Below the pieces are notes generated by a model that was given only the letters and a program-made list of their open reading frames with translations, made no database searches and was not told the DNA's origin. 64,000 bases of DNA from Advenella incenata (GTDB taxonomy: Bacteria > Pseudomonadota > Gammaproteobacteria > Burkholderiales > Burkholderiaceae_B). The DNA is taken from NCBI RefSeq assembly GCF_004217095.1, contig NZ_SHKO01000002.1, positions 682,001 through 746,000 of the forward strand, in the 5' to 3' direction. Made by a program: the position numbers and the translations under genes. Shown here one piece after another: positions 34,050-42,752 of this stretch (positions are counted from its first letter, which is position 1; each line of letters opens with the position of its first letter).

Positions 34050-35288
34050 ATGACAAAAACTATGGCCATTTCCAGAGGATTCAAAGCGTTGATCAAACTT
34101 CCCGTGCTACTCAAATGCCTTTTTGTGATTTTATTGGCAGGCAATACTATCTGCTTCGCAGCCACAGTTGACGAAAAAATCCAAACCGCTTTCGACACGA
34201 TGGCGTCAACAGAAAACCAGAATGATTTCTACGCTGCGGTACGCAGTATAGCTGCACTTGGAAACGATGCTGTTCCTGTGCTGACAAAACGCTTGATTGC
34301 CGCCGCAGACGATGAGCAGCGGGTACAGATTAGCTATGTACTCGGAACAATCCTGGGTCAGGCGAAGTTCAAGCGCGAAACGGTGAACGTGCCTGCTGAA
34401 CTGGTTGAGTATACGGGCCAGGCGTTGCTGGCGTCGCAGGAACTGGCATTCGAAGCCAATCTGGCGAATCTGGCCGTGTCTATCGCCCCTCACCCGGCCG
34501 AACTTGTCCCGGGATTGCTTGCCCTGCTGGAACGAACTGAAAACGAAGGGCTGGGAGCGACAACCTCGGTAGCCATTGGCTCACAAGGTGATGGCATGCT
34601 GCCGCTGGTGCGACAGGCGCTGTTGAACACCGATAATGACAGGTTCGCCGGCGACCTTGCATGGATTCTTTACGATACGGAACTGCCGGAAAACGTGATC
34701 GTCAAACTGCAATCTTTGCTGAAATCTGACATTGCCTCTGGTCGAAAAAATGCGGCTCGCACGCTTGGGCGCGCTGGTAAAACCGAGGGACTGCTGCAGG
34801 CCGCACTGCTTGATCTCGCTTCTGCGAAGAAGGGGATGGATCTGAATGTGGCCGCCGGGGCTGTGAAAAAATATACGGATGGCAGCGTGCAAGTTGCCCA
34901 GGCGCTCGCAGAGGCTTTTGGTCGGGCAAATCGAATGGAAGAGCGGATGACAATCATCGATGCGTTAATTGCGACAGGAGAGCCGGGAAAGCGCAAAGTG
35001 TTCGAGCTTATTGAAGCGGCCAGCGATTCTGAAATTGTCCGCGATCTGATGATGAGTACGAACAGCCGCTTGAAGGATGATGTTCGCCTGCCGCAGGCTT
35101 ATCTGACACTCCTGAACAGATCGGACAATGACAACTTGAGTAAGGTAGCGATACAAGCCCTTGTCATGACGGGAGAAACCGGGCGTGCGGTTGTTGCCGC
35201 CAAGATCAAAGATCAAAGCATTGACGACGGATTAGGTCAGAAATTACTGCGCGGTTTTGATTCTAAAACTGCGCCTAATCCCCAATAA
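34050..35288 (+). CDS. exported HEAT-repeat-like protein
   Basis: 412 residues. A long N-terminus ends in the hydrophobic VLLKCLFVILLAGNTICFAA, a signal peptide cleaved near residue 38. The mature part is all-helical with HEAT-like units, for example SIAALGNDAVPVLTKRLIAA, ARTLGRAGKTEGLLQAALLD and VAIQALVMTGETGRAVVAAK. Such scaffolds usually bind other proteins. Within a VgrG cluster it could be a periplasmic immunity or accessory protein. Family not recognised beyond the repeat type. PAAR follows after 30 bp. Confidence 0.6.
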   Translation: MTKTMAISRGFKALIKLPVLLKCLFVILLAGNTICFAATVDEKIQTAFDTMASTENQNDFYAAVRSIAALGNDAVPVLTKRLIAAADDEQRVQISYVLGTILGQAKFKRETVNVPAELVEYTGQALLASQELAFEANLANLAVSIAPHPAELVPGLLALLERTENEGLGATTSVAIGSQGDGMLPLVRQALLNTDNDRFAGDLAWILYDTELPENVIVKLQSLLKSDIASGRKNAARTLGRAGKTEGLLQAALLDLASAKKGMDLNVAAGAVKKYTDGSVQVAQALAEAFGRANRMEERMTIIDALIATGEPGKRKVFELIEAASDSEIVRDLMMSTNSRLKDDVRLPQAYLTLLNRSDNDNLSKVAIQALVMTGETGRAVVAAKIKDQSIDDGLGQKLLRGFDSKTAPNPQ

Positions 35289-35318
35289 ACACCATAGCTG
35301 ACTCGGAGGAATATAAAA

Positions 35319-35684
35319 ATGCCAGCAGCAACACGTCAAGGAGATGTCGGTTCCGGTCACGGTTGTCATTTTCCTGCAACCAATGCAAGCGGGGGTAGCC
35401 CGACAGTTTTTATCAATGGCAAACCAATAATGCGTTTGGGCGATAGTTACGAGTCTCATGCCTGCTCTGCGGGACATGCTGGCTCACACGAGCGTGCCTT
35501 AAGCGAAGGGTCAGCGAGTGTATTCATCGAGGGCCGGCCTGCTGGAAGAGTGGGAGATGCTATTGATTGCGGCGGTGCCGCGCAAACGGGTTCCTCGGAT
35601 GTGTTCATCGGCGATGAAGGGCCAGGCGGAACCGAATGTCAGATGAAACAGGCCAAGCAAGCTTCGCCCGCGACAAAAGGTTAG
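35319..35684 (+). CDS. PAAR domain protein
   Basis: 121 residues with GGAGGA before the ATG. MPAATRQGDVGSGHGCHFPA at the start and VFINGKPIMRLGDSYESHAC, VFIEGRPAGRVGDAIDCGG further on are the PAAR repeats; the His and Cys residues (HGCH, HAC, DCGG) can bind the zinc at the tip. PAAR proteins form the sharp cone on VgrG and can carry fused or adaptor-bound effectors. It is followed by a DUF4123 adaptor after five bases. Confidence 0.92.
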   Translation: MPAATRQGDVGSGHGCHFPATNASGGSPTVFINGKPIMRLGDSYESHACSAGHAGSHERALSEGSASVFIEGRPAGRVGDAIDCGGAAQTGSSDVFIGDEGPGGTECQMKQAKQASPATKG

Positions 35685-35689
35685 TCAAT

Positions 35690-36712
35690 ATGCAAGATTC
35701 GGCGGTAGTTGATTATTTGCCGGATGAGTATCCACGGTTGCGTGATTACCTTTTTGCGCTAATAGCGGATCCAGATACCCGGGTGTATGCCGTCATGGAT
35801 GGTGCTTTTTTTCAGAACATCGCAGCAAAACTACGGGATGCCGGATTGGCGCGTCGGTCGCTCTATCGCTATGGTGGTGATTATTCAGTCGTTATGGGTG
35901 GACCGTGGTTAATTGATCCTTACCAGCAAGAGAATTCGGGCAATCTCTCCATTGAAACAGGAAATGTGTCAAACGAACAAAGAATTACTGAGATCACCTC
36001 ACGATTCGAAGCCATACTGCAGCTTGCCGCAGATACATCTGGCCTGGTGTTTTGGGTTGGAGACGCATCGCTCACGGAAGCTGCTCTTTATGACCATTTG
36101 CGCAGACTCAATCAGATAGAAGTCCCAAAGAGTTCTTCTGAGAGCAACGAGTCAGCAAATTCAGGCGGCTATGAACTCGTGACATTTCGGCATGCGGATG
36201 CCAATGTGATGGCGCAAGTGTTGCCTTCCCTGGATGCCAGTCAACTATCCCGGTTGTTTGGCTCGTGTCGACAGATTTTTTTTAAGCCTGAACCGGACTG
36301 GAGTAAAAGCGCCATGCGTATGGTAAGGCCAGATGATCTACCTGAGCCACCTGGCGGGCCATTGCGGTGGACGCATCAAACTATATGCGCGATAGAAGGT
36401 ATGCGTTTTAACTGGCTTACAACACGAACCATGAAATACCTGCACAAAGTAGCGGACCAGCGCGTTAGGGGTATATCAGACGAGATGTTGAGGACAGACG
36501 TGCACAAATGGCTAAAAGCAGCTGCTGCGCATGGGGTGAATCAAGAGTCCGCCTTTAGAAGATGGGCTTATTTGCAGGTTGTTACGGGAGGAAGATTGGA
36601 AGTGGCTCCAGGACTGAGCGATTTTATGATTTCGGCTGAGCTGACTTCCGACCCGAACGAAAGGGTAAGGATTCTGATGCGAGAAACTATTAAATATTTG
36701 AAGGGAGTTTGA
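35690..36712 (+). CDS. DUF4123 T6SS effector adaptor protein
   Basis: 340 residues from the ATG at 35690; an upstream in-frame start at 35636 would overlap PAAR by 49 bp. The DUF4123 domain spans about residues 20-150: RVYAVMDGAFFQNIAAKLRD, SLYRYGGDYSVVMGGPWLID, and SGLVFWVGDASLTEAALYDHLRRL. The C-terminal part is variable. DUF4123 proteins (Tap/TEC) load a specific effector on VgrG or PAAR and are usually encoded just before it. The next gene, starting two bases after, encodes the toxin-like 152-residue protein, so that is the probable client. Confidence 0.88.
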   Translation: MQDSAVVDYLPDEYPRLRDYLFALIADPDTRVYAVMDGAFFQNIAAKLRDAGLARRSLYRYGGDYSVVMGGPWLIDPYQQENSGNLSIETGNVSNEQRITEITSRFEAILQLAADTSGLVFWVGDASLTEAALYDHLRRLNQIEVPKSSSESNESANSGGYELVTFRHADANVMAQVLPSLDASQLSRLFGSCRQIFFKPEPDWSKSAMRMVRPDDLPEPPGGPLRWTHQTICAIEGMRFNWLTTRTMKYLHKVADQRVRGISDEMLRTDVHKWLKAAAAHGVNQESAFRRWAYLQVVTGGRLEVAPGLSDFMISAELTSDPNERVRILMRETIKYLKGV

Positions 36713-36713
36713 T

Positions 36714-37172
36714 ATGCCAGCTCCTGCCATTCCATTGGTGATCTGGGGGATCGGCGGCCTTCTTTTGGGCGGTGCCGCTCATGAACTTACACCTGGCAAG
36801 GAACAGCGAGAACACGATTTGGAAAATCTCGGTGGTGCTATCTTTGGGAGTAACGCCACGCAGATGGAGCAAGCGGATGAGGGGGCAGAAGACGATTCAC
36901 TGCCAGGTACTGTTATCGATGCATGCTCAACATGCGAGCCCCCAGATGATGAGGACGAGCAAGCGGCCAAAGATTCCAAAAGAATGTCGAAAAAAGAGCT
37001 GGAAAGCGCAGCTAAGAAGAATGGTTATGAAGATGCCCATGCCTTGAAACGAGATTATGGCCTGGATTCCAGAAGCGATATTTTTGTTGATAAGCAAGGT
37101 AACATGTATGCGGGACCGAGACAAGGAACCGGAACGCCTCAACGACTAGGAATAAATATTAATGGATTATAA
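36714..37172 (+). CDS. small toxin-like effector, probable T6SS cargo
   Basis: 152 residues. A glycine-rich hydrophobic segment at 7-21 (PLVIWGIGGLLLGGA) is followed by an acidic linker with CSTC, and a C-terminal module from about 88: KNGYEDAHALKRDYGLDSRS, DIFVDKQGNMYAGPR, then TPQRLGININ. That module resembles short C-terminal domains seen on polymorphic toxins, where E-DAHxLK and D-x-F-x-D are conserved, but I cannot name its activity with certainty. It follows the DUF4123 adaptor by one base and overlaps a DUF4279 gene, the arrangement of an effector and its immunity gene. Confidence 0.65.
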   Translation: MPAPAIPLVIWGIGGLLLGGAAHELTPGKEQREHDLENLGGAIFGSNATQMEQADEGAEDDSLPGTVIDACSTCEPPDDEDEQAAKDSKRMSKKELESAAKKNGYEDAHALKRDYGLDSRSDIFVDKQGNMYAGPRQGTGTPQRLGININGL

Positions 37173-37542
37173 GATGCAAATAGATTTATGCTTATATGGA
37201 AATTCGATACCGCCGAAAGAAATAACGGATATGCTCGGAGTCGAACCAGATACGGCATTATTGAAAGGAGAGAGAAACAAAGAACGTGATCTGCCACGCC
37301 AAAACCTTTGGTCTTTACGTTCGGATCCAAATGGAGATAGCGTTGAGAAGCAGTGGTATTCCATTATTCAGAGATTGGGAAATAAATGGGATCAGTTCGT
37401 TGATGTTTCAAAACGCGGTGATGTAAAGATTACTATTATTGTTAATGTAGATGAATATATTCCATCAATCATGATTCCTCCAAACATGGCATTCGCTGCG
37501 GCGACTCTGAATGCGTATATTGATATAGATCACTATAAATAG
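37162..37542 (+). CDS. DUF4279 family protein, probable immunity protein
   Basis: 126 residues; the ATG at 37162 overlaps the toxin-like gene by 11 bp (a second ATG at 37174 is possible). SIPPKEITDMLGVEPDTALL near 15 and NLWSLRS near 48, followed by LGNKWDQFVDVSKRGDVKI, match the DUF4279 family, commonly found beside toxins of polymorphic systems. The stretch is visibly more AT-rich than the vgrG region, typical of exchangeable toxin-immunity pairs. Protection against the 152-residue protein is inferred from the overlap. Confidence 0.8.
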   Translation: MDYKMQIDLCLYGNSIPPKEITDMLGVEPDTALLKGERNKERDLPRQNLWSLRSDPNGDSVEKQWYSIIQRLGNKWDQFVDVSKRGDVKITIIVNVDEYIPSIMIPPNMAFAAATLNAYIDIDHYK

Positions 37543-37567
37543 GGTATTTACCCTGATTACAGTTCTG

Positions 37568-37721
37568 GAGGGTGTAAATAATTCTGTGTAACCGCCTGAG
37601 TTATACATGATCGCTGATGCGATCTTCGAATTCAATGATAAACCGATTCAGTGCAGGCTTCCAATCTTTACCCGGTCTGGGTGTAATAATAGACGGTTTA
37701 CACAGTTTTATTTACAGACTC
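37568..37721. mobile_element. 154-bp deletion remnant of an IS256-family element
   Basis: The left end GAGGGTGTAAATAA (37568 on) and, inverted, the right end GAGTCTGTAAATAA (ending 37721) match in 20 of the first 24 bases and continue CTGTGTAA in both, the form of IS256-family terminal repeats. Between them only the last codons of a transposase remain. No 8-bp target duplication flanks it (CAGTTCTG left, GGGCGGTG right), so ends were probably rearranged. It separates the T6SS cargo cluster from the CDI remnant. Confidence 0.75.
37601..37696 (-). pseudogene. C-terminal fragment of an IS256-family transposase
   Basis: On the reverse strand the frame ending at 37601 reads TPRPGKDWKPALNRFIIEF then EDRISDHV and stop. 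W-x-x-ALNRF-x-I-x-FEDR is the characteristic C-terminus of IS256 transposases. About 30 codons are left of some 400; there is no start and no DDE residue, so it is dead. Confidence 0.7.
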
Positions 37722-38112
37722 GGGCGGTGCAATATCGCGCCCATGTCCTGATAGATGGGGACCAGCCTGATATGCTAGCTATGTAAGCGCTGTTTCTGAA
37801 TACGGACCTATCTTTTTTTCTAGCGCGGCTGGCTCTCTTGATTGTCGTCGCAATTGCGATAGCTCTTTATCGCAAGACTATTGCCGATATCGCTTATTCG
37901 GTGCTAATGGTTGTAGTATTGGTTTTTTTTTTGGCCAACTTGCTGTCGGTCACTGTTTATCGGATATTGTCCTGAGAACGCCAAACATAACCGTACTGCA
38001 AATATCACGCTTGAAGCCAGCTTTCTGCGTGATTTTTTTGATCTATGTAAATTACTTTTGACCGCTGTACTCTTAGAATGCTCGCAAATAGTCGTCACGT
38101 TTGCAGGCAGCG
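37722..38112. other. stretch holding a startless two-helix membrane ORF
   Basis: A frame ending at the TGA at 37973-37975 encodes about 60 residues with two strongly hydrophobic segments (LARLALLIVVAIAIALY and SVLMVVVLVFFLANLLSV). It is open back to a TAA near 37786 but has no ATG; only CTG, TTG or internal GTG codons. It contains runs of seven T (about 37808) and ten T (37923-37932). It may be a broken or unusual small membrane protein of the toxin island. Nothing else was seen here. Confidence 0.35.
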
Positions 38113-38823
38113 ATGGTGTATTGGTCAATTCTCAGGCTTCATAATTGGCAGCCGCCAGGAAAGCGGGAACGTCCCTTTTCTTCACTTCGTACACGCCATA
38201 GGCATTATAGGTTGCGGCTTGTCTGCATCATGCCAATGCTCAGCGTGCTTGCAGCAGCCAACATCAGCGCGCAAACGCTTCGTGCAGACTTGCTGGATGC
38301 CCAGCACATTCAACGGCAGCAACAACAGCAACAATCCCTTAAAAGCCGCTTGCCATCGGCAGACGTCACCCCGTTCATTCCCACCATTTCCCCTATCGAT
38401 CGCACGCATTATCCCGCCGAGACACCTTGCTTTCCAATCACGCATGTTACCTTGAATGGCGATTCGGCCACGCGTTTTGCATGGGCGCTGGATGCGGCCC
38501 TTGCTCCCAGGAACACGACGGGCCATTTACCGTCGCCCATAGGGCAGTGCCTTGGCGCGCAGGGCATTGAATTGTTGGCCAGCCAGGTGCAGAACTCAAT
38601 CATGGCTGCTGGGTATATTACCAGCCGTGTGATGGTCGAGCCCCAGAATATCGGCGCCGGACATCTGGCACTGTCGCTTATCCCAGGGCGAGTCCATGAG
38701 ATTCGTTTTTCGGGGGCAGCCTGGATGCCGACAACCATGCGACGGGTACAGCCTCTTCGATCGTCAATAACGGTTCGATCATTGAAATTGCGGGCTCCGC
38801 GACGGTTCATACCGAGAAACTGA
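38113..38823 (+). pseudogene. truncated TpsB/CdiB two-partner secretion transporter
   Basis: The frame starts with an Arg-rich leader and signal region (LRLVCIMPMLSVLAAANISA), a poly-Gln stretch and then the POTRA domain of ShlB/FhaC/HecB proteins: ETPCFPITHVTLNG near residue 110, GQCLGAQGIELLASQVQN, and AGYITSRVMVEPQNI to LIPGRVHEIRFS. A complete protein would continue with a second POTRA and a 16-strand barrel to about 560 residues. Here homology stops at about 38712 and the frame runs out of register into cdiA sequence, ending at 38823. Without the barrel it cannot export a partner. Confidence 0.75.
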
Positions 38824-38828
38824 ACAAT

Positions 38829-41800
38829 GTGAATGCGGATTATCGGACTCAATTGCAGCAGGTGGGTCCCATTCAAAAGGTCGTAGAGTTCGAACCCATT
38901 ATCGGTGGGGCGATCACGGCAGAACAGGCACTCAAGCTGCAGGCAGGTCGCGATATTGATATTGCCAGTACGCTGACCCATTCGGACAGCCGTTCCGGCC
39001 AGGACCGGTACCAATATACGGGCATTGATCGCCTGGCCGGCCTATACGTAACCGGAGCGCAGCAACCCGGTCAACTGCATGTGCAGGCGGGGCGCAATCT
39101 GACACTGACCGCCGTTGCTGTTGCGAATGCCGGCAAGGCTGATGAGAGCAGTACCACCTTGCAAGCCGGCAATGACCTTGCATTGAAGACCCTGACCACG
39201 AGTAAAAGCGACCTGGTGGTGAGCGATGCCAGGAACTTTGTCAAAAGCGCGTCTTCACAAGAGGTGGGCACGCAGATCGCCAGCGAGGGCGACATCCGGC
39301 TGCAGTCGGCCAATGACGTCACGCTTAGGGCGGCCGATGTCACCAGCCAGCAGGGCGCTGTGGTGGTTCAGGCAGGGCGCGACATTGGTATCCAGGCCGG
39401 TTCGTTTGAGCTTTCCGGAACCTTGCAAAATTACGAGAGTAAGCGTAGCGGTCTGGCCACCAAATCATCGGTCATCAAGAGCGACGTACAGCGGCAAACG
39501 TTGCAGGGCAGCGCTGTCAGCGGCGACACAGTAAGCCTGCTGGCCGGGCGCGACCTGAGCATTGTTGCCAGCGATGTGGTCTCGGATAATAACACCACTC
39601 TGGCCGCCAAAAACAACGTTCGGGTTGAAGCTGGGACCGAGAGAAGCCGCGAGCACGATTACCGCAAGACTACTAAATCGGGAATATTAAGCGGTGGCAC
39701 ACTGGGCTTTACCATCGGCTCGCAAAGCAGCACCTACCGGATGGATGCCGAGGGCGCCATGCAAAGTCAGGCGCGCAGCAGCGTGGGCAGCCTCAACGGC
39801 GATACCAGGCTGTTTGCGGGAGAACAGCTCACGGTTCGCGGTTCAGACGTATTGGCCCAGGGCGATGTACTGCTCAAAGGCAAGGCCGTGGTCATAGACC
39901 CGGGCACAGACCAGCGGCAGAGTAAAGAAGTACATGAGTTCCAGAAAAGCGGCCTGACTATTGGCGTAGAAGTGCCGGTTGTTGAGGCTGTGCAGGCGGC
40001 GGTGCGTGCAGCCGAGCAGAATGGCAAAAGCAAAAATGCACGCGTCAATGCGATGGCGGCGGCCAATACCGGATGGTCTAGCTACAAGGCCGCGCAGCAA
40101 ATGGGCAATATGGGGCAGGCCATGGCTCAGCTACAGGCCGGGGACGCCAAGGGCGCCGCCAGCACCTCTGGTATTAAAGTGTCCATCACCTATGGCAACC
40201 AACGCAGCCGCAGCAGTACCGAGGTGCAGCAGACACAGACCAGCGGCAGTCAGGTGCTGGCACAGAACACTGTCACCGTGCTGGCAGCGGGTGGGGGTGC
40301 AGACTCTGACATTACAGTCACCGGTTCCGACATTGCCGGCAAAAAAGGCACCATTCTGATAGCGGATGATGCCATCAGCCTTGCTGCTGCAGCACAAACC
40401 TATAAAGAGCGCAGCAAAAACAGCTCAGCTGGCGGCAAAATTGGCGTGTCTGCCGGCTACGAAAATGGCTCTGCGGCAATAGGCATTACGGTGGGCGCGA
40501 ATGTTGGCAAGGGTCATGGCAAGGGCGATGAAACCCGCTATGAATATACCCATGTGGGCGATCGCAATAGCCGGACCGTGCTGCACAGCGGCGGTGGCAC
40601 CACCCTGAAAGGCGCACAGGTGGCCGGCTCGCAGGTGGTGCTGCAGGCATCGGATCTGTCCATCGAAAGTCTGCAAGATACCTCGACCTACAAGGGCAAG
40701 CAGTTGAACGCCCAGGGCGAAGTCACCATTGGTTACGGGGCATCCGGATCGGGCAGCGCGTCCAAATCCAAAATCTCGGCCGACTACGCCAGCGTCAATG
40801 AACTATCGGGCATTTTTGCGCAGGATCTGGGTTACCAGATCGACGTTGATGGCCATACCGATCTGACGGGGGCAGTCATTACCTCCAGTGCCCAGGCTGA
40901 GGCAGCAGGCCGAAATCGCCTGACCACTGGTACGCTGGCCGCACGCGACATCAAAAACTACAGTCGCGTCAAGGCCAGTAGCGTAGGCATTGGCGGGGAT
41001 GGTGGCTTCATGGGCGGTTCGGGACTGGGCGGAGCAAAAGGCCTGCAGGCAAGCATGGGCTTCGGCTCGGTCAGCAGCAATGAGAGCAGCGTAACGAAAA
41101 GCGGCATCAATACCGCCAATATCAACATCACTCGGCCAAAAGCGCAGCAGGAGAAGACTGGAAAATCCGTTGCCGAGACTATCGTCGCCATTAACAACCC
41201 GCTCACGAGCGACGAGGCGCTGACGTATGCGGGTCTGGGAAACAGTTTCGACAAAGAAGCGGTACAAAACGAAATCGATCTGCAACGCGACGTGTCGCAG
41301 GCCTTCAGCAAAAACAGCCAGGAGGCATCCGCCGAACTGAAAAAACGCATCGCCAGCAACGATGCCCTGTTCGAGGTTGGGCTGATCAGCGAACAAGAGC
41401 GCGATACGCGCAACGCCTCGCTGCGCAACTATGCCTGGATACTGGAAACGGTGGCTGCGGGTCTGGCAACTCCATCCGACAGCCTGACCGGCTCGCTGGT
41501 GGCAGCCGCCAGCCCAACCATTGCCAAGGAAATAGGCCAGCAGTTCAAGCAGACTGGTCAGGAAGGCTCAACCGGACATTATCTGGCGCATGCGGGGCTT
41601 GGTGCGCTGGTAGCTGCTGCGACGGGGAACAGCATCGCCGGCAACGCACTTGCCGCAGCGGGTTCCGAAGCGACGGCACCCGTGGCAGCCAACCTGATCT
41701 TCGGTAAAGACGTGAGCCAGTTGACACCGGATGAGAAAGCGACGGTGAGCTCGATTGCGGGTCTGGCTGGGGCTAGACTGTCCGGAGCCGCGGGCGGGGA

Positions 41801-42752
41801 CGGTAGAAGTCTAGTCAGCGGCAGTGTGGCGGGGCGTACGTCGGTGGAGAATAACTATCTGACTGCCGAGCAGCTGGATAATTTTGCGCAACGGGCGAAG
41901 AATTGTTCTGGAGCGTCATGCAAGAAAGTCATTCAGGACATGGTGGATACCAATGTTCAACAGCAGGAGGAAATTAAAGCCGTGTGCTCAGCATCGCCTG
42001 AGCAGTGCCAGCAAAAATATGGTTATTTGATTGAACAGTGGGATGTTTTTGATAAAGCGATAAAGAAACTAGCAGCGGATAAAACATTGCCAGGTGGGTT
42101 CCGAGACTATATGCCTGCTGTTTATATGATGGATACTGAAGCGCAAGGTATTGCGGTTCAGTATGGCTGGACTAAGCGCTTTGAGACGATGGGGCTTGAT
42201 AGGGAAACGGCTGAAATGATGGCAGTAACTCTTCCGGCAATACTAAATGAAGGACGTGGAAAAGGTAGTAAAGGTGGTAAGGTAATCACAGATAAAAAAA
42301 CAAAAATTGCTGGATTTGAAGGCGAGCAAAAAGAATCAAATAAATTAAGTGCAAACTCTAAAAAGACAAAAAATCTCAGCCAAAACGAAGTTAACTCAAT
42401 TTATAACCAGCAACTGATTAAGGATGCAGAAAAAATTTCAACGGCTAAACCAGGGAAACAAGCAGTTGTACCGAGAGATCTTAATGAACAAATGTTCTGG
42501 CAGTCCGTTCAATCTAAACCATTACAAGGTAAAGAGTTGCCTGGATTAAATAATGATCCTCGTTTTCCGACATCAGCAGGCTTTCAAAAGATGGAAGCAA
42601 AACACAGACTTCCAGATGGTCAAACTATAACCATACATTATCAGTACAATTCAACTACTGGTAAAGTTTATGATATGAAAATTGCTACACCACAAAGGGT
42701 TCAACAAGATCCGAAAAAAGTTGTAGACACAATAAAGGATAAAGTTAAATGA
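38829..42752 (+). CDS. cdiA: CdiA/FhaB-type hemagglutinin repeat protein, N-terminally truncated, with toxin C-terminus
   Basis: 1307 codons from a GTG at 38829; cdiA-like coding (SLDADNHATGTASSIVNNGS) actually extends upstream to about 38715, where it abuts the tpsB fragment in another frame. There is no signal peptide or TPS domain, so half of a usual 3000-residue protein is gone. Visible parts: hemagglutinin repeats (QAGRDIDIAS, LLAGRDLSIVASDVV, FAGEQLTVRGSDVLAQGD), the pretoxin region (HAGLGALVAAATGNSIAGNA, DEKATVSSIAGLAGA) and VENN at 41844-41855. The 299 residues after VENN form the CT toxin, visibly AT-rich over its last 500 bp; its activity is not recognised. Overlap with a putative immunity gene follows. 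Secretion would need an unlinked CdiB and an N-terminus, so it is probably an inactive relic or recombination donor. Confidence 0.8.
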   Translation: MNADYRTQLQQVGPIQKVVEFEPIIGGAITAEQALKLQAGRDIDIASTLTHSDSRSGQDRYQYTGIDRLAGLYVTGAQQPGQLHVQAGRNLTLTAVAVANAGKADESSTTLQAGNDLALKTLTTSKSDLVVSDARNFVKSASSQEVGTQIASEGDIRLQSANDVTLRAADVTSQQGAVVVQAGRDIGIQAGSFELSGTLQNYESKRSGLATKSSVIKSDVQRQTLQGSAVSGDTVSLLAGRDLSIVASDVVSDNNTTLAAKNNVRVEAGTERSREHDYRKTTKSGILSGGTLGFTIGSQSSTYRMDAEGAMQSQARSSVGSLNGDTRLFAGEQLTVRGSDVLAQGDVLLKGKAVVIDPGTDQRQSKEVHEFQKSGLTIGVEVPVVEAVQAAVRAAEQNGKSKNARVNAMAAANTGWSSYKAAQQMGNMGQAMAQLQAGDAKGAASTSGIKVSITYGNQRSRSSTEVQQTQTSGSQVLAQNTVTVLAAGGGADSDITVTGSDIAGKKGTILIADDAISLAAAAQTYKERSKNSSAGGKIGVSAGYENGSAAIGITVGANVGKGHGKGDETRYEYTHVGDRNSRTVLHSGGGTTLKGAQVAGSQVVLQASDLSIESLQDTSTYKGKQLNAQGEVTIGYGASGSGSASKSKISADYASVNELSGIFAQDLGYQIDVDGHTDLTGAVITSSAQAEAAGRNRLTTGTLAARDIKNYSRVKASSVGIGGDGGFMGGSGLGGAKGLQASMGFGSVSSNESSVTKSGINTANINITRPKAQQEKTGKSVAETIVAINNPLTSDEALTYAGLGNSFDKEAVQNEIDLQRDVSQAFSKNSQEASAELKKRIASNDALFEVGLISEQERDTRNASLRNYAWILETVAAGLATPSDSLTGSLVAAASPTIAKEIGQQFKQTGQEGSTGHYLAHAGLGALVAAATGNSIAGNALAAAGSEATAPVAANLIFGKDVSQLTPDEKATVSSIAGLAGARLSGAAGGDGRSLVSGSVAGRTSVENNYLTAEQLDNFAQRAKNCSGASCKKVIQDMVDTNVQQQEEIKAVCSASPEQCQQKYGYLIEQWDVFDKAIKKLAADKTLPGGFRDYMPAVYMMDTEAQGIAVQYGWTKRFETMGLDRETAEMMAVTLPAILNEGRGKGSKGGKVITDKKTKIAGFEGEQKESNKLSANSKKTKNLSQNEVNSIYNQQLIKDAEKISTAKPGKQAVVPRDLNEQMFWQSVQSKPLQGKELPGLNNDPRFPTSAGFQKMEAKHRLPDGQTITIHYQYNSTTGKVYDMKIATPQRVQQDPKKVVDTIKDKVK

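Noticed and set aside
29818-37542. A complete type VI secretion system
   Set aside because: Only VgrG, PAAR, adaptor and cargo are present; no tss sheath, baseplate, membrane or ClpV genes.
37904-38128. Reverse-strand 74-codon frame before tpsB
   Set aside because: Lies opposite the hydrophobic small frame, low-complexity Lys/Ser/Asn-rich, no start signal.
38101-42752. A complete functional two-partner secretion locus
   Set aside because: The TpsB barrel and the signal peptide and TPS domain of CdiA are absent; only fragments and the toxin end are present.
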